Shown here in pieces: positions 12,206-27,500 of a DNA stretch of 64,000 nucleotides. Origin of the DNA: Letharia columbiana (lineage: Eukaryota > Ascomycota > Lecanoromycetes > Lecanorales > Parmeliaceae). Each line of letters opens with the position of its first letter. Within the stretch, counting starts at the first letter, position 1. The DNA lies in the NCBI RefSeq assembly GCF_014066305.1, contig NW_023501077.1:62001-126000 (forward strand), given 5' to 3'. The notes below the pieces were generated by a model, which did not search any database, was not told where the DNA came from, and was given only the letters and a program-made list of their open reading frames with translations. The position numbers and the translations under genes are program-made.

Positions 12206-12356
12206 TATTAAAATATAAGATAAAATACTTAATTATATTAATTAGAGAGTTCTATAAAAGAAAAGAGCGACTAGATATAAATATATTAAGATATATTATA
12301 TAACTATATTATATAATCGCTAAGACGCTAAGAGTTACGTAATTCGAATTTTAATA
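12206..12356 (-). repeat. Copia 5' LTR of fragment C
   Basis: 151 bp, aligned end to end with the LTR at 13924-14074. The right end AATTTTAATA is the RIP form of AATTCCAACA (TGTTGGAATT on the minus strand). Confidence 0.75.
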
Positions 12357-12809
12357 AACTTCGATAGTTTTAGCTAGATACGATATATCTTAACTCGCTT
12401 TATATTATTTTAAATAAAAAGTAAAAGCGCTTAAGTAGTAATTCTTAGTCTTTAAATTATAAACGAATTATAATTATTTAAATTTAGAATAACTATTTTA
12501 AAATAAGAATTTCTTATATTAAGAAGATTAATAAAGTCTTCTATAGTTATAATTATCTTTATTATAATAGATATAAATATCTAAAGATAATTATAGCTAT
12601 AGCGATAGATTATATTATTATTAAAATAATTATTAGACGTAGCTTAAGCTTATAATCTATTAAAATATAAAGATAGAATACTTAATTATATTAACTATAG
12701 AGTTTTATAAAAGAAAAGAGCGACTTAATATAAGCGTATTAAGACGTATCACGTAACGTAATTATATAATCGCTAAGACGCTAAGAGTTACGTAATTCAA
12801 ATTTTAATA
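12357..12809 (-). mobile_element. Second copia 5' fragment with LTR (12658-12809)
   Basis: 12357-12657 repeats the leader next to the LTR seen just left of 12206, followed by a ~152-bp LTR at 12658-12809. A second, truncated copia copy is thus in tandem with fragment C. It abuts an E fragment at 12810. Confidence 0.65.
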
Positions 12810-12861
12810 TAAATTTAAGATTTTCAAGCTTAGCTCTATCTTATTCTTTTATATATACTAA
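12810..12861 (+). mobile_element. E element 3' terminal fragment
   Basis: 52 bp matching the last part of E (TTTTCAAGCTTAGCTCTATC and onward), ending ATATACTAA at 12861 and followed by T. The gypsy sequence beyond it matches 30900-30968 inverted; there the site is uninterrupted and the junction again falls between A and T (30968/30969). It gives an independent example of the E 3' end. Confidence 0.7.
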
Positions 12862-13923
12862 TATAAAAAATATATTATAATTTCGATAAATTATATAAAT
12901 ATCGACGAAGTTAGTATAGATCTCTTTATATAACTATTCTTCGTAATTATTAGCGAAGCTTTTCTTAAACGATTTATCTTAATAAACTTTTTATACTTTA
13001 TTATACTTTTAAAAAATATTAAATTAATTTTTATTAATATAATTAATTTAATTATAAGCTATTTAATTATTATAATTAACTTAGTAAATAGTAGTCTAGC
13101 TATAATAGGCGCTTTATAACTATTATAACTACTTACTTCTACTATTATCTTATTTTAAAAACCTTTTATTTTAAAAAGAATTTAATTATTTAAATTAATT
13201 TAAGAATATTAAATTTAACGTATTTAAAGAATTAGCGATTTAAAGATATAATAATATAATAAGCGAATAATTACTTTACGAAGCGTATTACTAATTTAAT
13301 TAATAATTATACTATTAATTATTATAAGCGTATTATTCTCTATTATAAGATCTATTCTAATAATTAAAAGATTATTATAAATAGAATTAAGATTAAAAGA
13401 AATTAAATAATTAGTTTTTATAATTCTATTAATCTTAATAATTAATATTTAATTAATCTTATCGAAAATCTTATTAAAAGATTTAATTATTATATTATTA
13501 TTATAATAATTAACTTTATTAAAATCTTTAATAAAATAATCTAGATATCTTAAATTATATATCTTTCTTTAATTTAAATATTTAAATAAATAAATAAATC
13601 GATATTATAATAGATAATAGATTTATAAAAATATATAAATCTATTATACTATCTTAATAGATAAATATTAATTAATTTTCGATATTATCTATATTAATTA
13701 ACTTAATATAATAAATAACTACTTATATATAGCTCGAAGACTCTCTTCTATTATATATATCTACTAAAATATACTTCTTAATAATAAAATAAGCGAATAT
13801 TATTTTAATCGATTTCTTAAATCGTCTTAATAGTATCTTATACTATTTCTTAATATCGTTATTTATTTATAAGCTAAGTTTCTTAAAATCTAATAATTTA
13901 ATAGTATATTATAATAACGTTAT
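12862..13923 (-). mobile_element. RIP-degraded Ty3/gypsy fragment (gag-pol join)
   Basis: 12862-13560 matches 30331-30968 inverted, and 13560-13923 matches 18230-18632 inverted. It therefore bridges the gag piece at 16965-18632 and the pol piece at 30331-35500, showing that all three come from one gypsy family. It ends exactly where the copia LTR starts at 13924. Confidence 0.65.
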
Positions 13924-14074
13924 TATTAAAATATGAGGTAGAACACTTAGTTATATTAACTATAGAGTTCTATAGAAGAAAAGAGCGACTAGATATAAAT
14001 ACACTAAGGCGTATTATATAACCATATCATATAATCGCCAAGACGCCAAGAGTTACGTAATCCGAATTCCAACA
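13924..14074 (-). repeat. Copia 3' LTR, least mutated copy
   Basis: On the minus strand it begins TGTTGGAATTCGGATTACG, directly after the polypurine tract GAAGGGGAG (14075-14083). 151 bp long. It keeps several C and G bases lost in other copies, so it is the best reference for the LTR. Confidence 0.85.
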
Positions 14075-16960
14075 CTCCCCTTCGCACGTATCCTTTTATA
14101 TACGAAATTCGATAAATACGAAATTTAACGCTAACGGTGTTAAAATCGGGTAAATAAGATAAAAATGACTTAGTCGATTTTCGCTAGAGTTTAACGCCGG
14201 GTAATTAAAGTGAAGTTCGAGCTAGATAGCTAAAGTAAAGTTTAAATTAAGTAATTAAAATAAGTTTAGCGTTAGATAGTTAAAGTAAAGTTTAAGCTAA
14301 ATAGTTAAAGTAAGTTTAATATTAAATAATTAAGATAAAATTTAAGTTTCCGGATAATTAAAGTAAGTTTAGCGCTAGATAATTAAAGTAAAAAGTTAAA
14401 ATCTAAAAACGACTATATTAAACCTCAAATTCCACTTTTTATCAAAAAACGGTTTTTCGAATATTTTATTTCTAGGCCATCTAGTATAAACCGAAAATCG
14501 ATCGATTTAAGATCGAAGGATATTCGTAAAAATAACTAAATAAAATAATTAAAAGAAATTCTTCGTTTTATATATTACGACCGGCTATAAGGCTTCTATA
14601 AGATTATTTTAGATATCTAATCCTTTAGTAATAGTAGCTAATAATAATAGTAATATAGATAAGAATACTTTAAAAGAGCTTTAAAGATTTAATAGCGATA
14701 GCGGTAATAGCGTTAAAGAAATAGCTATTCTGGTATAAAATAGCGAGTTCGTAGAGTATTAAGTCTAAGGCTCGACGAGCGACTCGAGTAAATTATTTAA
14801 ACTACGGGGATTAATAAAATAGCTCTTCTAAATAGATAATACTATAAACGATATTCTAGTCTAATTAGTATATAAAACTTCTTAAATTTATTCTTAAATA
14901 GTACCTTAGTAAGTTTATCGATTATTTATTATTCGATAGAGAATATACTTAAGAGTAACGATATTAGCGATAATTTATTCCCGCATATAGTAATACTAAA
15001 TATCGATATACTTAATATATATATAAAATTAAGAATTTTTAGTAAGAGCTATAGTATTCTAATTATCGTAGTAAATAATAATAGCCTATATATATTTAGC
15101 GCTAAAATTAAGTTAATTAAAAAGTCTATATAGTTAAATTATCTTCTTAATAATTTATATCTAATCGATATATTTAATCTTATAAGAGAATAGCGCTATA
15201 ATAGACTATTATTTCGATAATTAATTAATAATAATACTATTTATATTAAAGACGTAATTAAAAATAAAATATTAAATATTCTAATTGCTTATTTAGTCCG
15301 CGTTTATATAATTAATAAGCGATTTTAGATCTCCTCTAAATATTAATTATTAATTCTTAATATTATTTAGATATTAAAAGATATACTTAATAGTCTTTTA
15401 ATAAAATTTATCGAGATTTAAAATATATTTAGAGATTATCGAGACGGCGAATATAATATCGAATTAAATATCTAGTATTATATATATAAATAATTCTATA
15501 GCTAATTAATAGATATAGCGAGACTAATTAATAGAGATAAAATTATCTTTAGCGATATAAAATTTATCGCTATTAATAGAAGTAGGCGATAATATAAAGC
15601 TTAATATATTATATTTCTTTAAAAACTTCTTAATATAATCTTTTTAGCTAAAACGTAGAATTCGATTAATATAATCTTTAATAATTATTATATTAAGATA
15701 ATAGATATAAGATTTTAAATTAATTATTTCAAACTTCTTATTAAGCTTATTCTTAATATTCTATATTTCGATTTTATCGAAACTCGCGAGTAGAATATTA
15801 TTTATATAAATAGCGATAATAATAATATTATTAGTAAATATAGAGAGATTAATAATAATAGATTTAAAATTTAATTTTTTTAGATAGATTATAAGAGTAT
15901 TATATTAAATTCTAAGAGATTACTTTAAGTCGTAAAGTGTCTTAATAAGCTTATATATCTTATTCTTTTAGCCTTTAATTTTAAAGCTAGTAGGCTAAGT
16001 AATATAAATTATCTCCTTAATATCGTTATATAAAAAAACGATTTTAATATTTATTTATTTAAGTTCTTAGTCTAAGATAGCTACTAATGTAAAAATCGCT
16101 TTATAGTTTATAGACTTAACGATAAAAGCGAAGGTTTCGTTAAAGTCGATTTCTTCTTATTATTTAAAGCCGCGAATAACTCAGCGAGCTTTATATTATA
16201 TAATCTTTTTTATAAAATTACACTTAAGCTTATAGACTTATTAATCTTTTAAAATATATATATTTAATAGAAGATTTATTAGAGTTTAAATCTTATTAAT
16301 AGTAAGCGAGTCAACTTTTTTCTCTATAGTAATTTTTTAATATATCTTATAATAAGAGTTCGATATAGTCTTCTTATAAATTCGAGATTTATAGAATTTA
16401 AAAGAGGAGACTTTTATTAATAATATTAAGAAATCTAAAGAGAGTTTTTTATATACTCTTAAGATATCGAATAAGCGACTCGTCGCTAAAATCGAGTTAT
16501 AATCGCTTATAAAGCGAGTAATAAATCTAAAAACACCGTTATAGGGGCTATAGAGAGAGTTTTATTACTAAATATATTAGATAATTACTCTTCTAAAAAT
16601 CTTAAATTAGCTAAGACTACTAATTAAACTCTTTTAAAAACTTAAATAAAATTAAATAAATTATTAGCTTTATCTTTAATAAAAGTTACTTATCTCTTTT
16701 ATATTCTCCTCTAAAACTATAAATAAAGAGAAAAAATAATTCTCGAAATAATTAATAATTTTAATAAGTTAACGATCGTTGCGATAAGTTACTATTTTAA
16801 TATTATTATATATATTCTTCTCTAAAATAAAGAATATAAGCTTAAGAGAGATGTTATTAAATTATTTAATATTCGAAATAATAGTAATTTTATTACTACT
16901 TAAAAGTATATAATAGAAATAATCTTAATAGTCTATAAGTTATTTCTTAATTATATAATT
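14075..16960 (-). mobile_element. Ty1/copia fragment (integrase end, RT, RNase H)
   Basis: Inverted match to 3560-3754 plus 6345-9090, without the E insertion. It is therefore the empty-site reference: the join is at 16810/16811. The reverse-transcriptase box lies near 15820. 14075-14850 is less RIP-mutated than the rest. Ends at about 16960 against a gypsy LTR. Confidence 0.75.
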
Positions 16961-16964
16961 ATTA

Positions 16965-18632
16965 CAATAAGCTATCGTAACTACATAGATATATGATTTT
17001 ATCTACCTTCGTATCTATCAAGAAGATACCTTGATAAGAACCTTAGCTTAGTATTATAAGTAGTTACTTCTTAGTAGAAGAATAATTATCTTTACTATAT
17101 ATTACTTATTATACTTATATTTCTATATTACTCTTATAATATAATAATAATATTATTATTTAATATTAATTAACTATTAAATAATCTAGAAGCTTCTTTA
17201 TTATTATCTATTTATTTAATAACACTTTATTTACTTGATTTTTTATAACTATTCTACTATCTAAGCCTTTCGCTAATACTCTTTTATTTATTAATTAAAG
17301 TCTTTACTATCTTATTAATCTAATAAGTAATTTTAATCTAATAAAATATCTTTTTAAAATTAATATTATTTATATTTATATTAATTAAAAAGTAATTATA
17401 CTAGTCTTTTAAATCGATAGCTTTATTAAAATAATATATCTATATCTTAATCTATTAAAGCCTTTAATAATATCTATAATTCGATATTTTATTATTTATA
17501 TTCTTAAGTCTTTAGAGCTATTAAGATTTTTATCTATATTATAAAATAATAAAATAAAAATTAGATTTAATTCTTTAGAATTTAAATTATTAATATTATA
17601 ATTATTAGACTAGATTATTAATAAATCTTTCTTTTATAAGATAATTAAAGATTTCGAAAATCTTATTATATAGCTAATAGAGCTACTAAAGTCTTCTTTA
17701 ACTAATATTACTCTATTAAATTCGCCTTTATTAAGCTCTCTCTTATTTTTATAAAAATCTTTAAATTTTATTTAAATAAGAAGTCTTATATTAATAAGCT
17801 TATCTAATAGATATTCTTCTTTTATATTTAAGATCTCTATAGAGATTATAATCTACGATAATACTATAGCGTTTAATCTTTCTCTTAATTATTAATAACT
17901 TTAATAAGATATTAATAATGCTATTTAGAGAGCTATTATCTAAATATTATAGAATTTATAAATATTATTTAGCTCTATAGATTTTATAAGATAATTAAGA
18001 CTATAAGATTTACTTAAAAAGCTATCTATCTCGTTAAGCGCTTTTAATTAATAGAATTTATTAGATTTTAGTTACTTCGATTCTTATCTCGATAAATTCT
18101 ATAAAAAAGTAAGATTATTATAATTAATAAAGATATCTATTTTTATAGTATTATTCTTTTTACTAAACGACTATAAAATATAATTATTATAAAAAACTTC
18201 TTTATAATTAAAGCTAATCTTAATATAGTATTAAGAGATATAACGTTATTATAATATACTATCGAGTTATTAGATCTTAAGAAATTTAATCTACGAGTAA
18301 ATAACGATATTAAGAAATAATATAAAGTGCTATTAAGACGATTTAAGAAATTAATTAAGATAGTACTCGCTTATTTTACTACTAAGAAGTATATCTTAAT
18401 AGATATATATAATAGAAGAGAGCCTTCGGGTTATATATAAGTAATTATTTATTATATTAAATTTATTAATATAAATAATATTAAAAATTAATTAATATTT
18501 ATCTATTAAGATATTATAGTAGACTTATATATTTTTATAAACCCGTTATTTATTATAATATCGATTTCTTTATTTATTTAAGTATTTAAATTAAAGAAAA
18601 ATATATAATTTAAAATATCTAGATTATTTTTG
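16965..18632 (+). mobile_element. Ty3/gypsy 5' fragment (LTR-like end plus gag)
   Basis: 16965-17160 matches 35500-35700 directly and 40770-40965 inverted, as expected for an LTR. 17161-18450 matches 39726-40770 inverted. Placement before the gag-pol bridge makes this the 5' end. Truncated at 18632 by the LINE-like element. LTR boundaries are approximate. Confidence 0.55.
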
Positions 18633-21600
18633 ATTTGAAAGTTATTTATTTTATTTAGCTATTTAACTGAGATAGTCGCCTTAACGAAGGTACTTTATCT
18701 AAAAATCTATAGGGATTTAAACCTATAAACCGCTCTCGTTCGAGTATATATAGAGTATCGCGCGAAGGCCTTTATAGAGAAAAGCTATATCGAATAACTT
18801 TATTAAATTAACGCTAAATTAAATAAATTAGAGATAAAAGAGTATAAATAATAAAAAATTAGAAAAACTATTTAAATAGTAGATTTAGGCTTATTAACTT
18901 ATTTTAATCGCTAGTATTACTAATATTTATATTCTAATTCTCTATAATATTATTCGACTTCTTAATTATCTCTATTATCCTTTATTTAATCTAATTTATT
19001 ATTATAAAAAAATAGAATATTATATAAATAAAGCTCTTACGAATCTTTATTTAATCGAAAAACTCGCTTTAAAGATTTTTAAATATTTATATATTATATT
19101 TCTTAATTTAATATCTTTTATAAAGATATAGAACTCGATTTATAAGAATTTACTTTCGAATTAGAATTCGATAATAATTTCGAGTAATATTTAAGGATTA
19201 ATATATAACTAAATCGCTAAAATTATATAATAAATAATATTTCTATAAAGATTAAATAGTAATCTAATAGAGAATATTCTATTATCTCTTATTAATATCT
19301 TTTAAATTAAAATTAAGTATTATAAAAGCGATTATCTTATTAATAATTCTTATTTTAAATATTAAATTAAAGATTAATTAATCTAAAATAATAGAAAACT
19401 CTTTTTATATCGCTTTTAATATTATATATTTAATTTATATATAAAATAAGAATTAATTAATATTATAAATAGAATATAATTATTATTATATTAGTATTTA
19501 AATAAAATTAATTTTTAATTAAATCTTCTTATAAAGTAATTATTAAAAAAGATCTTCTATACGCGATATCTTAAACTTATTATAAATTATAATTTATATT
19601 CTATTCGCTAAAACTCTTAATTTATAATAGTATTAATAAATAAAAATAAAATCTTTAATTCTATCGCTAAAATTAATAGTTTTTAATCTCTTATCTAAGA
19701 TTATAAAATAGACTTATTAAAAGCTAATCTTTAATAAAAAAATAAGATAATTATTAATCTTTATAAAGTATTTCTATTAAAATATATCTAATTTTTATAT
19801 ATATAGAATTAAAAGTAATAAGCGCTAATTTAATAAGATAGCGTTAAAAATTAATTTATTAATAGTATAGTCGATCTAAAAAAAGTATTTATTATATACT
19901 ATTCTAGCTAAAATTATTAAAATCGCGTATATTAAATTTTATATATCTTTAAAGACTCTAATATTCTTATTTTATAGAGTTTACTAGATCTTAAAGTTAA
20001 ACTTTTTTATATTTTCTAAATTAGTTTTTTTTAATAATAGATAATAGAATATTAATATCGCTAATAGTTTTATAATAGTTAGAGAAAATTTAACTTAGAG
20101 AATTTATATAAATATCTTTTTTTATCGCTATTAAATAGTTTATATTAGCTTTAAAATATAATTAAATTAATTAAAGAATTAAGTTATCTAAAAATTAGTA
20201 AATATCGAGATATATAGAGAGCTTTAAATATATAATATTAGAATATTTTTAACTAGAATAGTTTATACTAATTTAAAAAAATTAATTACTCTACTAATTA
20301 TAGTTATAATACTTTTATTAATAACGACTTATAGATTAATTATCTCGACTTTATCTTCTTTTATCTAATAATAAATATAAAGATTATAAATAATATCTTA
20401 GACTTTATTATTTTATATTAATTTATAATACTTCTTTTCTAACTTATTATATATTATTAAGAATATATATAAAAATTATAAAGCGAATTTAAAAAAGAAT
20501 ATTATAAAGATAATCTTAATTATTACTCTACTCTTAAGAAATAAATAAAATTATAATTAATTTTATATTAATCTTTTAATCTTTTATAGAATTTTAATTT
20601 AAAAATTATCTAACTAATAATTAATATTTATCTTAATTAATATTTCTAAATATTTATAGAAGTTATTAAGAAAAATTTTCTTTATATTAATAATATAGAT
20701 ATAAGCGATATTTTCTATATATAATATATATAACTTATTTTAATTAATTCTCGCGTTAATTATAGCGTAATAGACTCTTAAAACCGCTATTATAATATTT
20801 ATCTTTTTTTAAAATTATATTATAATTATAGTATTATTAATATATATTATTATCTTTAATACTCTATTTTTTATTTATATTCTCGAAATTTAAGGATTAT
20901 AGACGATATATCGGGCTAGATCTTTAATTATAATTATAAATAAAGGGTAACTTAAAGAATTTCTTTATCTTATATTACTTTATATTATAATTATTTCTTT
21001 AATATAATTATTAATATAGATCTTAATCTTAATTTTCTTATAGATAAACTATATCTAAATAATAAATTTTTTAAATATATTTAATTCTTTTAGAATCGCT
21101 AGAAGAAACTTATAATTAACTCGATTATATACTTTTTTCTAATTAAAAAAGTGAATAGTAATTTTCTCTTATTTCTATGATGATTTCTTAATAGATTTAT
21201 ACTTAATTATTAAGTATTAAATTATTTTAATATTATTATCTATAAGTCTCTTTAATAAAAAAGTTAATTATTATTCGCTAATTACTTTATCTAAAGCCTT
21301 TATTAAATATTATATTAGAATATTTATAAAGATTTTATAATTTATATTTATAATAAATAGAGGATAATAGTTTTTAATATTAATTTATTTATCTTTATTC
21401 TTAAAAAGAATAATAAGAATTTTATTTATCTAATACTTCGAAAGTTTTTATTTTCGCTATATTTAATTATAAAAGAAAATTAATTATATAATAATAATCG
21501 AGATTTTCTCTTTCTTCTTCTTTTTATACTCTATAATAATTTTATAAAACTCGCTTAAAAGATTATTTTTATCTAGCGAGATTCTTAAGAACGTCTAATA

Positions 21601-24060
21601 AATAGTAATCTATATCTCTTAAGCTTTAATAAAGCCTTTTATTTTAATAATATTTATCGAGTTTACTCGATTTATTATATATTATAAAATTTTATCTTAA
21701 ACGCCTTTATCTAAGAATTTTATATTATAAAGATTTCGATAGTAGTTTATTACTACTTTAAGAATATCTTTTAAATTTATATATATCTCTTTTTAATTAT
21801 TTTTTAAGATCTTAATAAAGCTATAATTTATATATTTAATTCTCGCGAAAAATTATCTTATTAGTTTTTTATTAAGAATAAGATATTTAGCTATAATATT
21901 ATAGAAATAGAATTAATTATATATATCTATAAGCTATTTCTCACGCGTTTTAATAATTACTATTTTTTTCTCTAATTTAAAATTTAATAATTTAAGATAT
22001 CTTTTCTTTTATAGTTATAGGCGATTACGCTATAAATTATATTTAACTTTCTAATTTACTCTATAATTATTCTTTATAATATATTTTATAAATTATATTA
22101 TTAATATCTTATAAATTATCTATTTTTTTATTAGATTTTTTTCTAAAAGTATTTATAATATCTTTAAATATAAGGCTTATATCTAATTTCTTTATAGAAA
22201 TAAAAATAATAATCTTTATTATCCGAATTCTTAAATAATTATAAAGATTATTTTTATTATAATTATTATAATTTTATAATTAATAAATAATTTATTAAAC
22301 GCTATCTTTTAATTCTTTAACTCTTTTATCTAATTATCTTAAATATAAATTTAATTAATTCTAGAAATTAAAATTCTATCGTTTAAGAAGTATATAAAAA
22401 CTCTAAAATTTAAGTTTTAAATTCTTTAATTATTTATTAGATAATATACTTTATCTTCTTTAAACTTTAATAATAATTTAAATAGTATTTATAGTTATAA
22501 AGATAATAAAAAGATTATAAAAACTTTATTTATAGCGATTAGCGTAAGATTTTAATCTTTCTCTATTATATTATAAAATATTTATAATAATATTTATTTA
22601 AGCGTTTTTATATTCGCTTTTAATTATAATAATTTTATAATCTCTTTAATTAAGATATATATCGATATTATTATAAATATATATTCTTTATATTTAATCT
22701 TATAAATTAAAATTCTTTTATTATTCTCTTTATAAAGAATATAATTTAAATCTCTATCTCTCTATTATTTTATAAATTTAATATTTATAATAATAGCGAC
22801 TTTATTCTTTTTAACTCGATAAATTATAATAACTATTTATAAAAATAATCTTTCGTAATATTCTATAATTTTATTAAATAGATTTATCTCTTAAAATAAT
22901 AGAATATTAACTCTATAACTTTATATTATATTATATATTTTTCTAAAATAATCTAAATTTAAAATTAAATAAATATTAAGTAAAATTATTTATATTTTAT
23001 ATATAGCTATAATTATAATATAATAAATCTATTCTTTATAAGAAAGAACTTTATAATATTCGTAGGTTTTAATATCTATAATTTTCTATACTTAATTATT
23101 AAATACACTTTTTTATAAATATTATATATCTCGATTAGATTTACTAATCTAAATTTAACGCTAAACGCTTTATTATATTTTAATTTTAATTACTTAATCG
23201 TAAATTTAAAGCTATATACTCTAAAGCTTTTCTTAAAAATAATTATAATCTTATTACTTATAATATCTTTAAACTTTTAATATATTAATTAGAATTTTAG
23301 ATCTTTAAAATTCTTTATTTTTATTATTTATATAATTAAAAGATAAAAATCTATAATATCTAATAAACTTTTATTTATTATATATACTTAAAGTCTCTTT
23401 ATATAATATTTAATAATATTTATAATTAAGATATTAATATAAAAGCTTTAATTCTTAATTTCTTTTATAATTATAAAAGAATAATAATATATTATTTAGC
23501 TTTTAACGTTATAGAGTTTTATAAATATTATATTTTTAAGCTTTATAATCTTCTTTAACCTCTTTATAATTTATTTTAAAATTAATTTATTTTACTTTTT
23601 TTATAGTTCGAATAGTATTTTTAAATAGAGCTATCTATTATCTTTAAAGGTTAATATTACTAAAGCGGCGATATCTTTCTCTTTCTTACTACGTTAAATA
23701 GATATTATTTTATTCTCTTATATTAATATATATAAAGATCTTAATCTAGATTTAGATTTTAATTTAATATAATTTAATAGAGCTATTTCTCTTAATATCT
23801 CACTTTTTACTATTAAAAATAAAGTATAAATTAAGCTTATCTCCTATAATTAAACTTTTTTTATCTTCTTCTTTATTAATAATTAAAAAAAGTTAAAAAT
23901 ATTAACTTAATTTTATTTAAAGATTAATATTTTAAATAGCGAGGATAAGAGAGCTATTTCTCTTATTAATCTATTATAATTTTATAATTAATAATTTTAT
24001 TTATAAAATTTATAAAGTTAAAAAGAGTCTTCTTCTCTTAATCTTAATTTCTCTACTATC
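18633..24060 (-). mobile_element. LINE-like non-LTR retrotransposon, copy 1
   Basis: Inverted match along its whole length to 47140-52580, where reverse-transcriptase motifs are readable. The matched ends are near 18633 (ATTTGAAAG) and 24060. No LTRs were seen. RIP has filled all frames with stops. The 5' end, on the right, abuts a low-complexity stretch. Confidence 0.65.
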
Positions 24061-24560
24061 CCCTTTCTTTTTTTTTTTTATTTTTTTTTTTTTACCCTTC
24101 CTTCTTTTTTTTTTTTTTTTTTTTTTAATTTTTATTTAATTTTTTTTTTTTTTAAAAAAAAATTAAAAAAAATTAAAATTAAAATATAATAATTTTTAAT
24201 AAAAAAAAATTGGGTAAGGTTTAAAAAAATTTAAATTTTTTTTTGAAAACAAAAAATAATTTATTTTTGCTTCTTTTGTTTGTTAGGTTGAGCGAGACAC
24301 TTAAACCCCTCCCCCCCCCCCCCCCCAAAAAATATAAATTAAAAATTTTTTACTTTTAAATTATAAAATATAAAATTAAAAAATATAAATTAAATTTTTA
24401 AAATTTAAAAAAAATTTTTCCTTTTTTAAATTTTAAAAAAAATAAAAAATTTAAAATTTAATAAAAAAATAAAAAAAAAAATAAAAATTTAAAAACTAAA
24501 AAAAATCCCCTCCTCTTTATAAAAAACCCACCAACTAAAAAAAAACCACAAAAAAAAAAA
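24061..24560. repeat. Low-complexity homopolymer block
   Basis: Long T and A runs, a run of 16 C at 24311-24326, and A-rich sequence up to 24560. It lies between the LINE-like element's 5' end and the MULE fossil. It could be an accumulation of poly(A)-type insertions or a stretch of poor assembly; the sequence alone does not decide. Confidence 0.7.
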
Positions 24561-27500
24561 AAATATAGGCTAGTAATACGAGTATATCTTCTTAATACTA
24601 TTCGATCTAATATAGTTACCTCTTAAATTCGAGATACGATATAAGTCTTATAGAAACTCTAATGATCTTAGTATCTACTCTCTTCTTGGTATCGCACTTT
24701 ATCAATTGAAATTTCTATAAATATTAAATCTATCTATTAAAGGTATTTTTACTCTTTACTCTTTACTCCTTTATTATAGATCTAGTTTCGCTATTATTAG
24801 ACCTCACTACGCCTACTAATACTCTTCTTATCTTATTTATCTAAGAATACGCTCTTAAGTAAGACTACGCCGTTCGTTAAGAAACGCTTAAATAAGAATA
24901 GAATAAATAAAACGAATAAAGTCTAACTGCGCTATACCCGTAGAGGTAAGATTTATAAATTAATTAAGTAGAAGAGAAAGTATAGAATCTTACATCTTAA
25001 TAATTACCCGTTTAAGTATATTCTAAAGCTCGATAAGAAGAAGAATATGTAGCGCTTAAGGATTAAAGAGGAGTTTTATAATTATAACTCTAGTAAATGA
25101 GTAATTTATATAGTATATCGAAATACTATCTTAACTAGTTAGATAGAAGAGGTAATTATTAGAGAGTCGATTAAATATACTATATTAGATAATATTCTAT
25201 ATAATCTTAATAAAGATTATAAGAAGAACTCGATTTAAAAGCTTAAAGATATCTATAACGCGAAATCGAAAGTTCGCTATCGAGTATTAAAACCTCTTAT
25301 ATTAATATAAGCTCTACTTAAATAGCTATATATATTAAACGAATAATATATTCGTTTTCTAAAGAACTCGAGGAATCGAGTTATATACCTCTTCTTTTCG
25401 CGAATATTCTATTATAAGATACTGAAAGAGAATTAGAAGGTACTTATTATAAACGCTACGTATAAGATAAATCGATATAAGCTATCTTTACTTATTATCA
25501 CGGGTATTATCGCGCTAAATAGTTCTTTCTATACTAACCTTCTACTTTCTAGCTATGAAGAAAGATAAGAACTATCTATAGGCGCTATAGTAGTATTAAG
25601 ATATATATATTAAGCTAAATATTCGAGACTCTCTTATTAATATTATCGACCGCTAGAAGTCTCTAATTAATACTTACGATAAGGTCTATTTAGACTCTAC
25701 GTATATACTTTATATCTAATATATTAATAGAAATATAGTCGCTAAATATAAGCTATTTTTCTATATTAAGAAAGATTAGAATAAGTTCTACGCTCTACTA
25801 ATTTCGAGTTATATACGTAATTACTATAACTACTTTTAAGGCTAAGTAAAAGTTTATTTAAAAGATTTATAATCGTAATAATATCGTAATTTACGCCTAT
25901 CTAGCTAAGGAGTAAATTAATTTATATAAAACTAAATACGTTCGATGCTATATTAATTAATTACCTTATTTCTTTAATATTATAAGCTTTAAAGGCGAAA
26001 GTAATAATATAGATCTAAAGAGGGAGCTTAGGTTTTTAACTAATAAGAGGTCTTTTCTCTTATTTTTATATAATTATAGACTAATATCGAGTAGAAGATC
26101 TTAAGACTATAACTAAGAGTATCGTAAAGCTTCTTTCAATTTAGCGTATTATATATATCGCCGATATTTAGAGTATAAAATAGACTATATTAATTAACCT
26201 TCGAAAGAAGATATTTCGCGATATTATTACTTATATAACATTATTCGCCTTACGTCGAGTATTAAATTAATATTAGAAGATTATCGATAAAGAGGAGCTA
26301 AAAGAATATACTAATAGTTTTATTATAGTCTCTAAACTACTATATATTTATAGGGTATAGACGAGAATTATAGAAGGCGCTAAAACACTTTAGCTTTACG
26401 ATATATATCCTTATTAGCAATATAAGAAGCCGGCCGCCTTTTCTATATAAGAGGTCTTTATCGAGATAGAGGATCTATAGTAGTTAATTAATTTATTTCT
26501 TACTATTTATAAATCGGCTATCGTAGTTATAATAGATAGACTTACGGATAATTAAAAAAAGCTTTCTTCTTATACAGAGTTAGAATTCGAGAATTCTATA
26601 AGATGAGTATCCTCGTAATTTAAGCGAGTGGAGTTAAAGGCGTATCTAACTTAGCGGAGTAATAATATTAAGTATAAAGAAGTATCTAAATAAGTTAAAA
26701 AGCGAGAATAAGGAGAAGAATAAGGGTGAGGGCGAGGGCGAGGCGATATAGCTATATCAGCCCTATTAGAGCGTACTATAATCGAACCTCTCAGACGCCG
26801 TAGCGTTCTTAGCGTCCTTAGCGTTCTTAGCGTTCTTAGACTTCGATAATAATTATACTTCGAAATTCGATGTTAAGCGTATATCTCTTAGAGTATCTAA
26901 ATTCGATAAGAATATAGCTATTAGCGACTCTAACGATAAGAGCTTCTTATCTAATTTTATAACTTAATTAGCTATATTAGAAGACCCCTAGCTTAAAGAA
27001 TAAAGGATATAAGTGAGATTTAGAAGTGGATAACTTCGGCGGTTATCTATAGAAGTCTCTTAATAATTATATATAGAATCGATAAAGGGATTCTAAAGGT
27101 ATTAAAGAAGACGTAGTTAAGTAGCGAAAGTAATAGGCTCTGCGAGTATCTTATAAGCTTATTAGATAATAGTATAGTTACGCTACGAATATAGATGATA
27201 TCTCTTCTCCTCCTTATTTCGATACGTCGATCGATAGATTATTTATAAAGCCCGACCGATTTAGGTCTATCGTCGAGCGTCTTTAAGATTAGGCGATATC
27301 TAATACTAATAAGAAGTATAAATCGAATTTATTAAGATACTCGCTAGAACGAGTACTTAGCTACTAAAAGAAGTATAACTCTAAATATCAAATATCTACG
27401 AATCCTCTATTAATAAGATCGCTTACTTAGCGACCGCGACGACTTAAATTTAAAAGAGAGAGGGTTCGCGAGGTTAGAAGATAGGCGTAGAGGCTTAGAG

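Noticed and set aside
12810..12861. Fragment as part of the copia LTR
   Set aside because: It matches the E 3' end base for base except RIP changes and ends in CTAA followed by T, beyond the LTR end at 12809.
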